64,000 nucleotides of DNA from Plasmopara viticola (GCA_001695595.3 MBPM02000004.1:1116001-1180000), one strand, 5' to 3'; shown: positions 24,801 to 36,819, counted from the stretch's first letter. Notes: a model not told the origin generated them from the letters alone. Program-made: numbers and translations.

Positions 24801-26269
24801 CTTTAACGGTCCTACAAAAGTATGAAATATCGATCTTTCAGATACAAGACCGACATCAACAATGTGCCTCCAGGGAACGATGTGATTTCGATATAGTTGT
24901 AACTTTACATCCAAGGCTGCCCCCACGAGAGATCTTAAGTGCGTACACTCGCGCACGCATAAGCTGTTGCTAGAACTAAATAAGTCTTACAGACGGGAGC
25001 TTCCTTCCTTGACTGCCAGGACGAGCTGCACTTTATGTGAAGCGCATCGGAAAGCAAAGGCGTCTTGAAGGGCGCCGCGAGCTGCTTGTATAGCAACGCG
25101 TATATCACGCCTCATCTAAAGTTTTCTAAGCTGCTAGACCGGCTCTACCCCGACTGCTCAAAGGTCTTTTTGTATCAAAGATATTAGTAACAAGCGCTTT
25201 GTAGCGGCTTTGTAACCGGAACACTGGTCTGTGTTAGATGCGGGCCCAAAATTTACGGCTCCAAGCGGCAAGCGTAGCACTTTGTCAAATCCAAACCACC
25301 TTTTCAGTGAGTTTTGTTTGGTCAACTGAAGGTGTAATTAGCACCCTAATTACTCTAGATATTCACCCTGTTGCAATAGAAATCTTTCAAAAATACTGTG
25401 GTCACAATGGTAATGGGGATTACCCAGGGATATCCCCAGACCCCCTTACTTCCAAGCTTCGCACGATGCCGAGAAAATTTCATAGTAGGACGTTGAAAGC
25501 TCGGCAAATTCATTGTTCGTTTGTACTGATAGAGTGGCTCTACTTACAATAACTTCTACTAAGAAGAAATGTTTGCTGATCAATGCTATGGCTTGCATCG
25601 GCCAGATAATAATACTCGCCTGGGCGGCTTTTATAAAGATAAGAAGACCGACAACTTGCGTCTGCACTTGGCGGTGAGTGAGTAGCACAGATCGTCGCCA
25701 ATGGTATTGGTGATTTCGACAAGTCATAATGCTCTGGATATGTTCCTTTGGTTGTTGCCTATAACTTTTCTGTCGTTTCTCCTAGCGCTAGTGACGTCGG
25801 CCGCTAGGACACCCTCCAACGGGTTTTTACCTTTAGGAATCGCTGTGAATTTTCCTGTCTCAATGGAAAAGGTCTTTCGAGAATTTTTTGTGGCCACAAG
25901 TCTACCGCAAGACCGACATCTTGGATTTCTTTCTGGCTGATGAAACCGTATAATTAAGTGGCTTGGCAATAAACTTTGCCGCCTTCACATGAAAAGCTTC
26001 AGGCGAGTATTCGTCAAAGCGGTCTTGGCGTCTTTCGTTTTCCTCGTCGCTCCTTTTCTTATGAAGCGGAGATGTCTGTGGACCACCACGCAAATAATTC
26101 ATTTGAAAGGCGTTCCTTGTAGTGGCGGTAGCGGCTGTTCTCTTTGGTACAAAATGCAAGTTGCGTTTGCTATATAGATATGGAACAGATGGTGTGCGCA
26201 CCGAACAAGTCTTAAGAGATTAGATTTGGACGCAGTTGCGACATGCTATTGAAATAATGAAAGTGTAAG
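21801..26269. repeat. Decayed mobile-element DNA, duplication copy 2 (right part)
   Basis: This is homologous to about 8411-14160 of copy 1. No intact gene is visible. Minus-strand ORFs at 25724-25969 and 25902-26201 keep a stretch ('TGKFTAIPKGKN') also readable at 13731-13940 in copy 1, so the ancestor may have coded there on the minus strand; the protein is not recognised. A perfect hairpin lies at 22569-22615. Confidence 0.5.
22569..22615. repeat. Perfect inverted repeat, 18-bp arms with 11-bp loop
   Basis: The left arm at 22569-22586 (aatcgagcgcgggtatgg) is the exact reverse complement of the right arm at 22598-22615. The loop is 22587-22597. In copy 1 the matching place (about 9200-9240) has only a degraded version of the arms. 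Confidence 0.9.
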
Positions 26270-26956
26270 TTCAAAACATGCGCCGGCTTTTTACAGTGAT
26301 TTTATAAGCTTATAATGACTGAATGTTAAGCTTTAGTACTTACACCAACCAGTACAATCTTTATTATTTTCTAGCTCAAGATATACTGCCTGAATGCACA
26401 CGTTGGGGTCTTGTATACTTTATGTCACAAAGGGTTGGGTTGTGCAGATCGAAAGCACATATAAAAGATGCAGGCTCTTCACCTGATTATTTGTAAAAAT
26501 TATTGTTACTGACATAAATTTACGGATACGTGGTGCTGTCAACAAAATCTTGTCTTCTCTGGCGTTTCGATACCAAATACTACGTCATAAAATGCCTTGA
26601 TCATCAGATCCAATGACCCAGAATTAGCTGAGCAAATGGCCGTCTAATCTGTCACGCTAAGTTGTAACAATTGATACAAGAGTGTCGTAATGGTGCTTAA
26701 TTACGATCTTCAAATACGCACAATGCAAGCACTTATTAACCACTGGGGCGTCATTTGCAATATACAAGATCACATTGGTATAATATAAATTTACTTCAAA
26801 ATACACATGTACATTTGCCTTACTATTTGGCATGTGGAAATATTTATCTCTTAATACGTATAAAAAAGCATGACATGTATTTGACTGCACAAGGCTCATG
26901 TGTGTTCTCGAAAGTTTTGGAGCAGATGTTGAGTACACTGCGCAGATCTGAGCTTC
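26270..26956 (+). repeat. Effector 5'-flank segment, cut off from pseudogene P3
   Basis: This is related to 14250-14830 and 37080-37500, and by reverse complement to the upstream flanks at 51130 and 58310. In orientation it is the expected upstream flank of the plus-strand pseudogene at 30663. The RTE insertions at 26957-30589 now separate the two. Confidence 0.5.
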
Positions 26957-27282
26957 TTATGTTATGTTATGTATTACGTTATCGCGTTGCAAAGTTATGC
27001 GCGTGCTAGGCTCAGTCTGGCTAGTCCACGGCATAGAGTGGTGTCCGCATACGTCGGATCGCGTTCAGTGGGCAGTGCATTCAGCACCGAGGTCGTGAGG
27101 GTCTTCCATTTTTTTTTTAACTCTGACTTGGTAAGAGCCCAGGTGGCCTGGTGCCGGAGACCGTCGCGTCGAGGGTGAGACTCGTTAGAGACCTGCAGAT
27201 GCCCGAGAGCACCTGCCCGAAGCGCGCGAGCGTTTAGCCCTCGCGCTTGGAAGGAGGGCGTCACCCCAACCTTTTCCGAAAA
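26957..27282 (-). mobile_element. Mini-RTE copy 2 (non-autonomous LINE derivative)
   Basis: In reverse complement this starts with 'ttttcggaaaaggttggggt', continues through the RTE leader to '..tccggcaccag', joins directly to 'gccacctgggctctt', and then joins the RTE 3' end ('aatggaagaccctcacg'). It ends in ATAACAT-type units. The head is the same as in the copy at 41138, so this copy is essentially full length for the short family. A clean target-site duplication was not found. Confidence 0.85.
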
Positions 27283-27433
27283 GGCGCTCCCTTAAATATG
27301 AAAAATTAGCTAGATAGCAGGAGATTATGAGAGCCCAGCTTTCATTGAAAACCGATAGAGCCTTGGTTTTAATGGCGCTGATAAATTCTGGGCGAGTCCT
27401 TACAGTGATCGCTCTTCTGCGATGGTATTCCGC
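27283..27433. other. Spacer between two head-to-head RTE-derived insertions
   Basis: About 150 bp of non-coding sequence between the heads of the minus-strand mini-RTE and the plus-strand RTE. No feature was recognised. Confidence 0.4.
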
Positions 27434-27579
27434 TCCTTCCAAGCGCGGGAGCTAAATGCTCGCGCGCTTCAGCCAGGTGCTCTCGGGCATCTGCAGGTCT
27501 CTAACGAGTCTCATCCTCGACGCGACGGTCTCCAGCACCAGGCCAAACCCCCTTCCACGCCCTTTACCGCGCCAACCGC

Positions 27580-28434
27580 ATTCGGATTGGCTCGTTTAAT
27601 GTGAATTCTCAAGGTTCGAAGCGCAGGAAGCACGAAACACTCCCCGAAGATCTCCGGCGCTACCGCGTCGATATCCTTGGCCTCCAAGAAACCAAGATCT
27701 ACGATAGAGGTGAGCACGGCATTGATGACTTCCTTCTTCTTACCCTGCAAGCAAAAACCGAGTTACACGGCATCGGATTCGCAATCTCTCCGCGACTCCG
27801 ACCATTCCTCCAACGCTACTGGTCACTCCGACCGTATCGGCATCTTAAAACTGCGGCTACCCCACATCGGCACCGTCAACATCGTAAATGCGTACTCACC
27901 GCACAGCGGCTACCCCCTAGAAGCCGTCGACAGATTCTACGCTGACCTCAGCACCGCGCTCACCTCCCTCCCGCGCCGCGATCTAACCTTCCTTACAGGC
28001 GATTTCAACGCAAAGCTGGGCCGGCGCCACGACCTCGAACTCTACCATGGGAACCACGGCCGCGGTTATCGCAACCGCAACGGTTGTGTCCTCGCCTCCT
28101 TTTGTCAGACTTACAACCTCTTTGTGACAAACACAGATTTCCCGAAGCGAGCAAAGAACATCACGACGTGGACCCAGCGCAGAACGGACCACTTCATCTA
28201 CGACCAGATCTACTACATCCTCTGCTCGCAGAACTGCCGTCGCCTGTGCGTGGATGCGCAGTCTTGGGGCGGCACTCTCACTTCATCAGACCACAAGCTC
28301 GTCACCGCGGACTTCACTCTAGAGGGCGCCGCTCAGATCCGGTTCCGACCGCGCTCAGAGCTCCCTCGACGACTGCACCTCGCCCGCGACGCCCTAGTCC
28401 ATGACGAAGACGCCCGCGACGCCTACGTATGAGC
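27580..28434 (+). pseudogene. RTE endonuclease domain (frameshifted)
   Basis: This is an APE-type endonuclease, which in these elements nicks the target DNA to prime reverse transcription. Visible motifs in order are 'RIGSFNVNSQG' (N motif), 'VDILGLQETKIYDRG' (E motif), 'VNAYSPHSGYPLEAV', 'LTGDFNAKLGRRHD' (catalytic GDFN), 'RRTDHFIYDQIYYIL' and 'TSSDHKLVTADF' (SDH motif). The frame shifts near 27830, where 2 bp present in the copy at 46130 are missing. It then ends at a TGA at about 28430-28432, where the other copy has CGA. Confidence 0.85.
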
Positions 28435-28499
28435 GCTGATCGCTGCCTCAACTGAATACCCGATCCCAGTCACCGACCCGATCCAGCAACGGTGAAACG

Positions 28500-30553
28500 C
28501 AAGTCTACAAAAACGGCCGCCGAACTAGCTGCCGGCTTCTCCTCTCAACGCAGCACCCGCAGATACATCGACGCCACGCTCGCAGCACTGTCCGAACAGC
28601 AACGTCAACTCCGACTCCGTGTCCAAAACGACCACGCTGCGAACATCGCAGAACTTCGCCGCGAGCGTAACGCCGTACTCCGCCAAATCCACCAACGCTG
28701 CCGCGAAGTCGCCTCGACGCCAAGATCAGCCGCATCGAAGAACTTCACGACTCCGTACGCATGTACTCAGCCGTACGCGAGCTCTTCCCGCGACCACCAG
28801 GACAAGTCACCGTGCACGACAGCACAGGCAAATACATCCTACACCGGCCAACCGCGAACAACCTCATCCGCAGCTACTTCAAAGGACAACTAACGGAACC
28901 AACCCACGCTCCAATCATCCCAAGCAGCGAAGTGCGACCTCTGAGCTCCCCAATCACTGGTGACGAGCTCGCCCGCGCTTTCCGCCGACTCAGCAACGGA
29001 CGTGCATCAGGACCCGACGATATTCCAGCAGAACTACTTAAGTACGGAGCCGACCAGATTGCCGAACCCCTCGCGGCTCTGATCAACGACAGTTTCGCAC
29101 TTGGACAGCCACTCGAGCTCGGCGAAGGCACTCTTCTGTGTCTCTCGAAGCCGAACAAACCCCAAGGTGAATGCTCCAGTCTCCGACCGATCGTCCTACT
29201 CGACAGCATCCGCAAAGCCGTATCACTTGTCGTTCTCAACCGGATTCGATCCGACGTCGACAACTTCCTCTCGCCACCCCAAAGCGGCTTCCGCGCTCAT
29301 CGCAGCACGGCAGACGCCGTCTGGGCCCACGAATGGCTCACCGCACGAGCCACCGACCGCCGTGAAACAGTTAATGTGTTAGGTATCGACTTATCCCGCG
29401 CATTCGACAGCATCAACAGATCCAAGCTCATCACTGTGCTCCAGACATTCCTCCAAGACGACGAAGTTCGACTCATCCGACTCCTCCTGAGCCACACGAC
29501 ACTTTCACTCCGATTTAGCAACCAAGCTCTCGACCCGTTCGGAAGTAACGTAGGCACACCTCACTCTCACCCGTTCTGTTTACTATCTACCTCGAAGCAG
29601 CTCTTCGCGACCTCTCCAGTGCACTCGGTGTGCCACACAACCTCCTGCAGCAGATGATCGTCTACGCCGACGACGCCGACTTCATCTGCACTGATCCTTC
29701 CGTCGTCCAGCGTATCCAGAACCAGGCCCCAGCGATTCTCAGTCGCTGGAGTCTACACATGAACGAAGCCAAGACCGAAGTCACCAAAATCCGCCGCCAC
29801 TGCAACCCGTCAGGCGCCACTCGACACGCCCGAGCCCGAGAAGAAACCTGGCGCCACACCAAGAAGCTCGGAACACTCCTCGGCGATATTGAAGATGTAT
29901 CCCGACGCAAGTCTTTGGCCACCCTCGCGCTCCACCGCCTCTGGTCCGTCTGGCTCCGCCCCACGCTCATCTCACCCAAGATCCGCATTCGATTGTACAA
30001 CACCTACGTTCTACCGATTCTGCTGTACAACTGCGCCACCTGGGCTCTTACCAAGTCAGAGTTCCACGGCCTCGAGAGTTTCCATCGCCGCCAGCTTCGC
30101 TACGCTCTTGGCTATCGCTACGCTCTTGGCTATCGCTACCCCCGACACATTTCGGATGCAAGACTCTTCGACCTCTTTGATGAGCGGCCGCTGAGACTAC
30201 GACTGACACAAGCTCGCTGGCTCCTGTTTGGCCATGTACTTCGCCGCAATCCCGACATTCCAGCTAACCTCCAAATGCATGCCTACTTCTTCTCCACCGC
30301 AGCAAAATGGCGCGGACGTCCCCGCACCACGCTCCCCTCAACACTCGACCACAACCTTGTTTCCCGTGGCTCCGGCTCTCGGCTCCGGATAGCACAAGAC
30401 CTCGAAGTGGTACGTACCCTTGCACAAGACCGAAAGAAATGGAAGACCCTCACGACATCGGTGCTGGATGCACTGCCCGCCGAACGAGACCCGACGTATG
30501 CGGACACCACTCTATGCCGTGGACTAGCCAGACTGAGCCTAGCACGTGCATAA
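28500..30553 (+). pseudogene. RTE reverse transcriptase and C-terminal region (frameshifted)
   Basis: The RT fingers and palm are open from 28761 to 29657: 'ARAFRRLSNGRASGPDDIPA', 'LSKPNKPQGECSSLRPIVLL', 'SGFRAHRSTADAVWAHEWL' and 'VLGIDLSRAFDSINR'. A shift near 29550 moves the catalytic 'QMIVYADDADFICT' (from about 29654) into the frame of 29630-30553. That frame then runs to the C-terminal region ending near the 3' tail. An 18-bp direct duplication ('LGYRYALGYRYP') at about 30101-30136 is shared with the copy at 45719 but absent from those at 43943 and 54365. Confidence 0.85.
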
Positions 30554-30662
30554 CTTGGCAACGCGATAACGTAATACAATACAATACAAGGACTTTTACC
30601 AGCTGTGAGTTGCATTTGAAGTTGTTACTTTCGATTCGGATTGCAACGACTCGAGACTAAGG

Positions 30663-32330
30663 ATGCGCCTGCTCAACTTCGCACGAACTGCCATCATTAT
30701 TCTCTATAATGACAGGGCTACGGTAATACGGTGGCGATGGCGCCACCTCGCATACAACTAGTGATGAGAAGATGGGCACGTTAAAGCTGCAGCTACGACC
30801 ATTATCATCTCATCGATGGGGTGCATGAGAACAACAAGTTTTCTTTTGATGGCAAGAACGGTAAAGCGAGAATGATAAGTTCTGGGGCTGTTCACATGAT
30901 TGATCCCAATATAGAAAACGGCGAGACGATTGCCAAATTATCGAGCGATCTGAAGAGCAAGCTATAGCTGGGAACGCAGGCAAGCACGGAAAATATTGCT
31001 TAAGGAATGGAACATGAGCATTGGGCTTCAATGATAAAGAAAACAGACGACTGGTTGCTGGCACAACATGTGAACCCAAAGACTGTTTTCTCGTACAAAG
31101 TGTCTTTGATCAAAACATGGACATAGTCACAATGAGTCACGACCCCAAGCTGCTTTTATGGTTTCGCTATATTATAGAGTACAGACGTATGGACGACCCA
31201 ATTTCGAAGTACGCAGCAATGACGACAAGGAGCTTTTGGGACTTTTGGTTGAACACATGACGACTCGAAGTTTAAATTTGCCACTTTCGCTTGACGATAA
31301 GTCAATACCTGATTCACATTTACAAGCAGCGACACTATTTGAAGCTTATCGACACGAGCCGTCAATGGAGAGCGTTGCTACGGATATGCTGACGTATATG
31401 GTCACGTATTCAATAACTTAGGATCACATACTCAATGAATGGCTTCAATAGGAGGTATCAATGATCACCATCTGCAATGTCTTGCATCCTAATGATGAGC
31501 ATGGTCGGGTTGAACTTGACGATATGATCGAGTTTACTGCGTGGCTCAATTACGTTAGAATGTACTTGAACCCGGGTGCTCCGGACTTTGATGGTGGCAG
31601 CTGTATTCGATTGCAAGTGTCAGCAATGTCAATGCCACGTATGAAAGCAATGTTTGAGTCTAATGCGCTTGAACATTTGTAGGGAGATGTGGTATACAAG
31701 AATGGGGACCTTGCATCGTATTTGCGGACAGAATGGCAGAGATCTCTTAAAATTGTGTTTAGTAGCTCGCAGCTTTGAGGCAGGAAGATTGCGCGGGATA
31801 ATTCTCTTCACCTTCATGACGGCAATTACATAAACATGAGTACGAGGCCATTTAATGGCCGTATAGTGCATGATTTGCTGAAGCCAGCATTTTCGTTCGA
31901 TGGAGCTAAAAGTCTGGCTAAATTATTAGACCATACAGCTAAACACTCCGAAGTCTTGTCAGATAGCCGACAATATGTTGCAGTACCTTTCTGCTTCTTC
32001 ATTTCCGATACGACTTTCACCAGTCAAGTTGCATACCAGAAAGTACCACAGTGTGGCCGCTCCTTTCCTCACGGTGTAATTTACAGATTTGGTGACGTAT
32101 TATAACCGTGTGGAAAAGAACAGTCTTGATGGAGGCACCTTTATTGTGATATATACGTTGCGTGATAGCGAAGAGTGAGATACTGTCAACTTCGTGGCTC
32201 CAGATAATGGAAGAATTGCGGAAAGAAATTGAGAAAGTTTGGAATGTTTTGAAACACGCGTTGCCTCAAAGCCGGAAGCGCAAGAATAGCATTGCTATAC
32301 AAGGTGAACAGTCCCATTTGCAATCTAGCT
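30663..32330 (+). pseudogene. Decayed LWY-type secreted effector (copy P3)
   Basis: The start matches the intact gene at 42078 almost base for base ('atgcgcctgctcaacttcgc'), but deletions disrupt the signal peptide at once. Later there are stops (for example near 30967, 31421, 31450 and 31680) and several frameshifts. Recognisable pieces are 'MIDPNIENGETIAKLSSDLK', 'FRYIIEYRRMDDP', 'YRHEPSMESVATDMLTYMV', 'DLDDMIEFTAWLNYVRMYL' and the C-terminus 'ALPQSRKRKN'. The last shows the basic tail in the branch closest to the intact gene at 42078. Its 3' flank preserves the empty site for the RTE insertion at 43943. Confidence 0.85.
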
Positions 32331-33240
32331 TCAAACGAGTAAATCTAGATTTTGAGATAATACTTTCAATGTCTGTATCTCAATTTTGATTTGTGACCTC
32401 GAAATATAGTTAGAGAAATAACAACTTTACTTATCATCTTTAAGTATTCAGTTCTAGAGATGTAAATATTAAGTTTGAGAAGTAGTCTCAGCGTAGGATA
32501 CTATGAAAGATATAGCGCGAATCAGGCAGCACTTAGTCGACAAGAAAACAGCGCTTGGCGCTTTGAGGAGAGAGGAATGTTTGGGGCGCTAAACAAACCG
32601 CATCATTAGTCTGCAGACTGATTATGACTAGACTGCTGCTACGAGAACTAGCAGAAAAGCGAGCATACAGTAGTGGCAGAAGAATTTATTGGGAGAATGT
32701 AATATTGGTGAAATCGGTGGTTTGGCAACAATAAAAATGTAAGTGCTTGCGGCTTATACCTGCAACGTCTAGCAAGCTTAAACATTTTCTCGTAAGTATA
32801 CGCAGTCTACAATTTAAGACACAAAGTCTGTGCACGACAATATTATGTTGCCAACAACATCCCAACTCTGTCGTCACTATGCTTGCAAGTGGATTATGCA
32901 TTTCCCACACTCGGCTTATGTTGCCGCATTTGGCGTATCCATTGACAGCTTAAGCGTTCAAAGCCACTTTGCAGCTGCTTGTGCGACGTGTGCTGCCATG
33001 CTTGGGAATGACGAATATGTCATTCTTGTTTCGTCCTGGTTCAGCTGCACAACGTCTATAATTGTAAATGGATGGTATGATCCCGACTTCTTAAAAACTC
33101 TCCTTTACGCGTTTAGGCATAAGCTTTCATCAGTTGTTCCAATTATTGTGATACGTACTACTCGCAATTGCTCATTCAAAGTCGCAGAGAAGCGTTAATG
33201 TGTCGACCAAAACACCCCCCGATCAAACGGAAATCAAAAG
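32331..33240. repeat. Effector 3'-flank repeat downstream of P3
   Basis: 32440-32660 matches the 3' flank of the gene at 42078 (43920-43942 continuing at 45060-45290). 32690-33190 matches, in reverse complement, 55142-55560 and 40000-40450, and in part 45350-45440. ORFs here (such as 32830-33198) are not conserved between copies. I see no gene. Confidence 0.6.
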
Positions 33241-34119
33241 CAGCTAAAAGTTTAGATCTTTAATAAGTGGATGCACGTTGACGGCGGACCAAATTTATAA
33301 TAGGACCATTACACCAAAGTATAAAATAATATAGATAAAAATAGGGGCAGGAAGCAAAGCAAATTTAATAGTGCAGTTAATAGCAATCCAAGGTGATGCA
33401 AATGACCGCCCTTCATTGTGATGCTAGCCGATTTCTACAAATAAACGGTGGATACTACCCACTGCAAGCGATCAGCTATCACTTTAGCGATGCCTATATA
33501 GGCACCGATTCCGAGAAATGATGTGACCCCTTCAGGTGCCCTCTCAATAGTGCACGGGATTTGACAAATGGTTCTTACCAAATCTAAAATAGGGAACGTG
33601 AATGTACCCTCCACGGCATTTAGTAGGCCCAAAAAGCATTATTTGGGAAGGTGAGCTGTGTTACTTGGGCTTTCAAGCGCCCCAGCGACGCACACTGACC
33701 TGTGTTGTGACCTCTACTGACGCGCGCATACATTGACGATACTGTTGCTCGCGATTCTTCTGATGACGATGATTTTGGCACTGAGGGCACAATAAACCCG
33801 CTTAAAGCAAGTTCAATAGGATCTGCAAGCCATTAAACGTCATTCTTGGATTGATCAATTGCTTTTGCTGCAGAGGAGCCGAGGCAAAATAATTTATTTT
33901 AAAGGTCACCCCTTTGTGAACGCACACGAAGGATCTTTAAACACAATCGATTAAGACCTGTACTCTGTCAGAGCCTCTTAAATGATATTTTTCCGATATC
34001 TTTCAGCAAATAAGTGCCTTGGAATCGTACAACAAAAGAGAAGTACATACAAAAAAAAGTTGTTTCTGAACTCTGACCTATAGCCTAGATTAAGTCGCTT
34101 AGGGAAGAATCTGATAGCT
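33241..34119. other. Unassigned decayed repeat
   Basis: 33480-33800 resembles 11040-11340 and 23480-23800. A minus-strand ORF at 33435-33632 contains 'GVTSFLGIGAYIGIAKVIADR', faintly like the segment after the RT in Ty3/Gypsy polyproteins (SFLGL..YYRRFI). The match is too weak to call. Confidence 0.35.
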
Positions 34120-35410
34120 ACTTAACTATAAGACCGGCAGCAAACGAGACTGTCAACCACGATGTCTCTAGTATCTAAGTGGACGACGTTGCGAAGTTTT
34201 TTTCAGCATGTGCGGCTTCTTTTCGCAATTCTTAAGTTATCGTCTGCCATTGATTGCGCGACATTCCTTCATACCAGCTGCTCAAGGATGGATTCAATTT
34301 ATCCAAAGGAAATGTGTACCGCGTTTTTGTCCAATTAAGGCAGCCTCTTTTTTTTGTTACCCGGTAGCATGGCGCTCTTTGTCTTGTGGCAAAGGAGTAA
34401 TATATGAGCTCACACTATTCACGTAGCAGAAGTCATTGTAAAGCAATGAATTGTTTCGAGTCCAGCATGAGATCAATCTCGTTGCTGGTTCCTCAATCCT
34501 TAGCGTAGGTCTCTAAAAATTATAACTTAGCATTACTTAGAAAATCACCTGATCTTTGGAATCGCAGTTTTTGAAAAATGACACAACGCAAGCTACCATT
34601 TGGGTTACATCAAGACATCTTCGTCCCCACGAGAGCTTTCCATCTTCATAAACACTACCCCATCGATATTACGATTGCCAAGTCAGTCAATAGCTCAGTA
34701 GCTTTAGTTTCTTAGGACTTATTGGCTTTGACACCACTGGAAGTGCCTCGAGCTGAAGTGTGCTTGTTGTGGCTCGGTAACCAGTTGAACCGCCGATTAT
34801 ACACATGTATAAAGCTAATTTGTCAACTACGGGCTTGTTCGTGACATCCGAGGATTGCTCTCAAATGACATCTCAATTTCTTGTAGCAAAGCCGTGTTAG
34901 CAACTCTTGACAGTGCTTTGTTTCCTGCCTGTGATTAAATGCTACTCAGTATGTTCTACAGACCTACAAGAGTCGCGAACTTGGTAAAACTATGTATTCT
35001 ACCGTGTCATTCGGACTGCTCGTGAAGTTTTGTTACTCAAAGGTGTTGACTCACTTGTGGATTTATGTTATTTATTATTAAGCGCTATCTTTAGTGTATC
35101 TGTCAGTCGGTGCTACTCGCGAAACTTTTCTATTCGTCAAACGGCTCAAAGTCGTAGTCACGTTTGTCTTCGAGGACATCAAAATCATTACGGGTGCAAA
35201 TTTATCCAAACTTACATTCAAGGGGGCCGTACGCACAACAAAGTAAAGAGCATGACTCTGTTGTGGGGAATGAGCAGCTGGCATCTACGACCTTGCTCTG
35301 CCGATTTATCTGGGGCTTGCGCTTTTCTAATTGCGGCATTTTAAGGATCAAGTCATAATCAATCATGCCAAGAGCAAGAGTTGACTCGGTGCTGTCAAAA
35401 GGCTAAAAAA
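34120..35410 (-). mobile_element. Decayed retroelement-like segment (copy 1 of 3)
   Basis: This is homologous to 52905-54245 in the same orientation, and in reverse complement to about 60540-61500, which there runs directly into Ty3/Gypsy RT on the plus strand. By that link it is probably the part of a Gypsy element upstream of the RT, lying on the minus strand. The minus-strand ORF at 35078-35284 keeps 'RTAPLNVSLDKFAPVM', related to 'HTASLKVGLEKYAPVM' at 53728-54072. Frames are broken. Confidence 0.45.
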
Positions 35411-36819
35411 ATACAAACTTCAATCTTAGAAGTGTTTTAAACCGCTCTATAAGCCAGACTAATCGTTTATGAACGTGCGAAGCTTCGCGACGAGCTAGAA
35501 TCTACCCGGACTCGAAATAGTACTCTATAACCGCGTGCAATTGCTTATATAGCCAGCGGTCAGTAGATGGCATCTCCTTCTTTGTAAGTCGCCAGGCTCC
35601 TAGAGGCTGAGCTACCATTGTGTTTATCAACCACACACTGATTGGGTCTCCACCAGAAGAGTGCCCTTCTCTACTGGTAACCAGCATTTACTGGGCTCTA
35701 AGAGCTTGATTTCTGCCAGCGACCTTTTAAAAACCTTAGGCAAAACGAAAGTCCCCTTTGCTTCCATCTCCGGGGCAGGGAGTGATCATTTCTCCCACTC
35801 TACCTCAATCAAAGTAGCTTAGATTGCTTTGCTCGGGAGCAAAGGGAATGATTTCGATTCAGTGGATCTATAAACACCACGTAAAAGTGCGTATCCAAGA
35901 CAACCCAAACAAATCAACGTATCTGTGGCTGTACGCATACTTTAGTTCGTTAAAAGAGTGACTATGGAGGCTGTCACTTTTACTTAACTAATGAATATAT
36001 ATATACATATATATAGTTCGCACCCTCTAATCTCACAGATTGGAAAACGTAAGCGCCGGCTGAGCTTAAAGTCCGACGGATGTAACGCTGCAGTCCGCGA
36101 ATTTTTTATGTTTGTTAAAACACTCCACTGGAGCTACTTCACAGGTAGCCCTTTCAGATGTGGGAGTGTGATGCCACGCGTACCTTCTACAATCGTGGTT
36201 AAAGCTGTTTAATGGTCTTTTCTACGACCTCTTTCCAGAAAAGCAGATTTTAACATCTCTTCCTTTAAAATTGCAAACCTTTGGCTGACATCTCACACTA
36301 GGCGCACCCGCTGGGGCTACTCGAGCCTGTGATGCCTAAATCATCGAGCATCGACTTTGCTTGAACACCATTACGCGTTCCAGCTGCTTGGTAGCAGGAA
36401 GGACTTCGAGTGCGGCCTACTTTAAGGCTTTTGAAAGCCATAAATGGTCGTCCGACAGATGGTAAGCTCCATCTCAAAGCCTTTGCGACATTCAGATAGT
36501 CAATCCACCTGCGAGGACGTTGGATTGTTTCAAGTGCTACCAGGTTTGATGGGGTCACACAGCACCTTGCATTAAGGAGGCGTGCAGAAAGACAAATTAT
36601 CGCTATATCCGGTCTTATAGGAATCGACGTGAGCAATAGATTGCAGTTTCACGACTCAATTGTTCATTTTTCAGTTTCAAATTTTATTTACATTATATTT
36701 TAAGCACTTGATTTATCTGCGTAGTTTTAAGCAGCCTTATTTTTAGGTCGGGAAGCTTGGCTATCTGTAGTGTTGGCAATGTATTACATATGATATCGAG
36801 ATACCTACTGCTATGTTTT
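35411..36819. other. Unassigned stretch, no recognised gene
   Basis: Two minus-strand ORFs are present (35502-35687, 61 residues; 36298-36636, 112 residues). I recognise neither and see no paralog in the window. A short AT palindromic tract (atatatatacatatatata) lies near 35995-36015. No gene can be supported. Confidence 0.35.

Larger units (their letters stand above)
27434..30589 (+). mobile_element. RTE-clade non-LTR retrotransposon, nearly full length, inactive
   Basis: The element runs from the leader ('tccttccaagcgcggg') through an apurinic-type endonuclease and a reverse transcriptase to the 3' end 'gataacgtaatacaatacaa'. The region after the RT ('LGTLLGDIEDVSRRKSLATL', 'YVLPILLYNCATWALTKSE', 'ARWLLFGHVLRRN', 'KWRGRPRTTLP') is typical of the RTE clade. 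It is inactivated by a 2-bp deletion near 27830, stops at about 28430 and 28493, and a frameshift near 29550. It lies just upstream of effector pseudogene P3 and separates it from its 5' flank. Confidence 0.9.

Noticed and set aside
33435..33632. Minus-strand Ty3/Gypsy 'SFLG' segment
   Set aside because: Similarity is limited to a few residues and neighbouring motifs are missing; kept only as an unassigned repeat.
35990..36016. AT-rich palindromic tract as an origin or regulatory site
   Set aside because: Simple alternating AT sequence is common in AT-rich DNA, and nothing nearby supports a function.
36298..36636. 112-residue minus-strand ORF as a gene
   Set aside because: No recognised domain, no paralog and no promoter or flank support.
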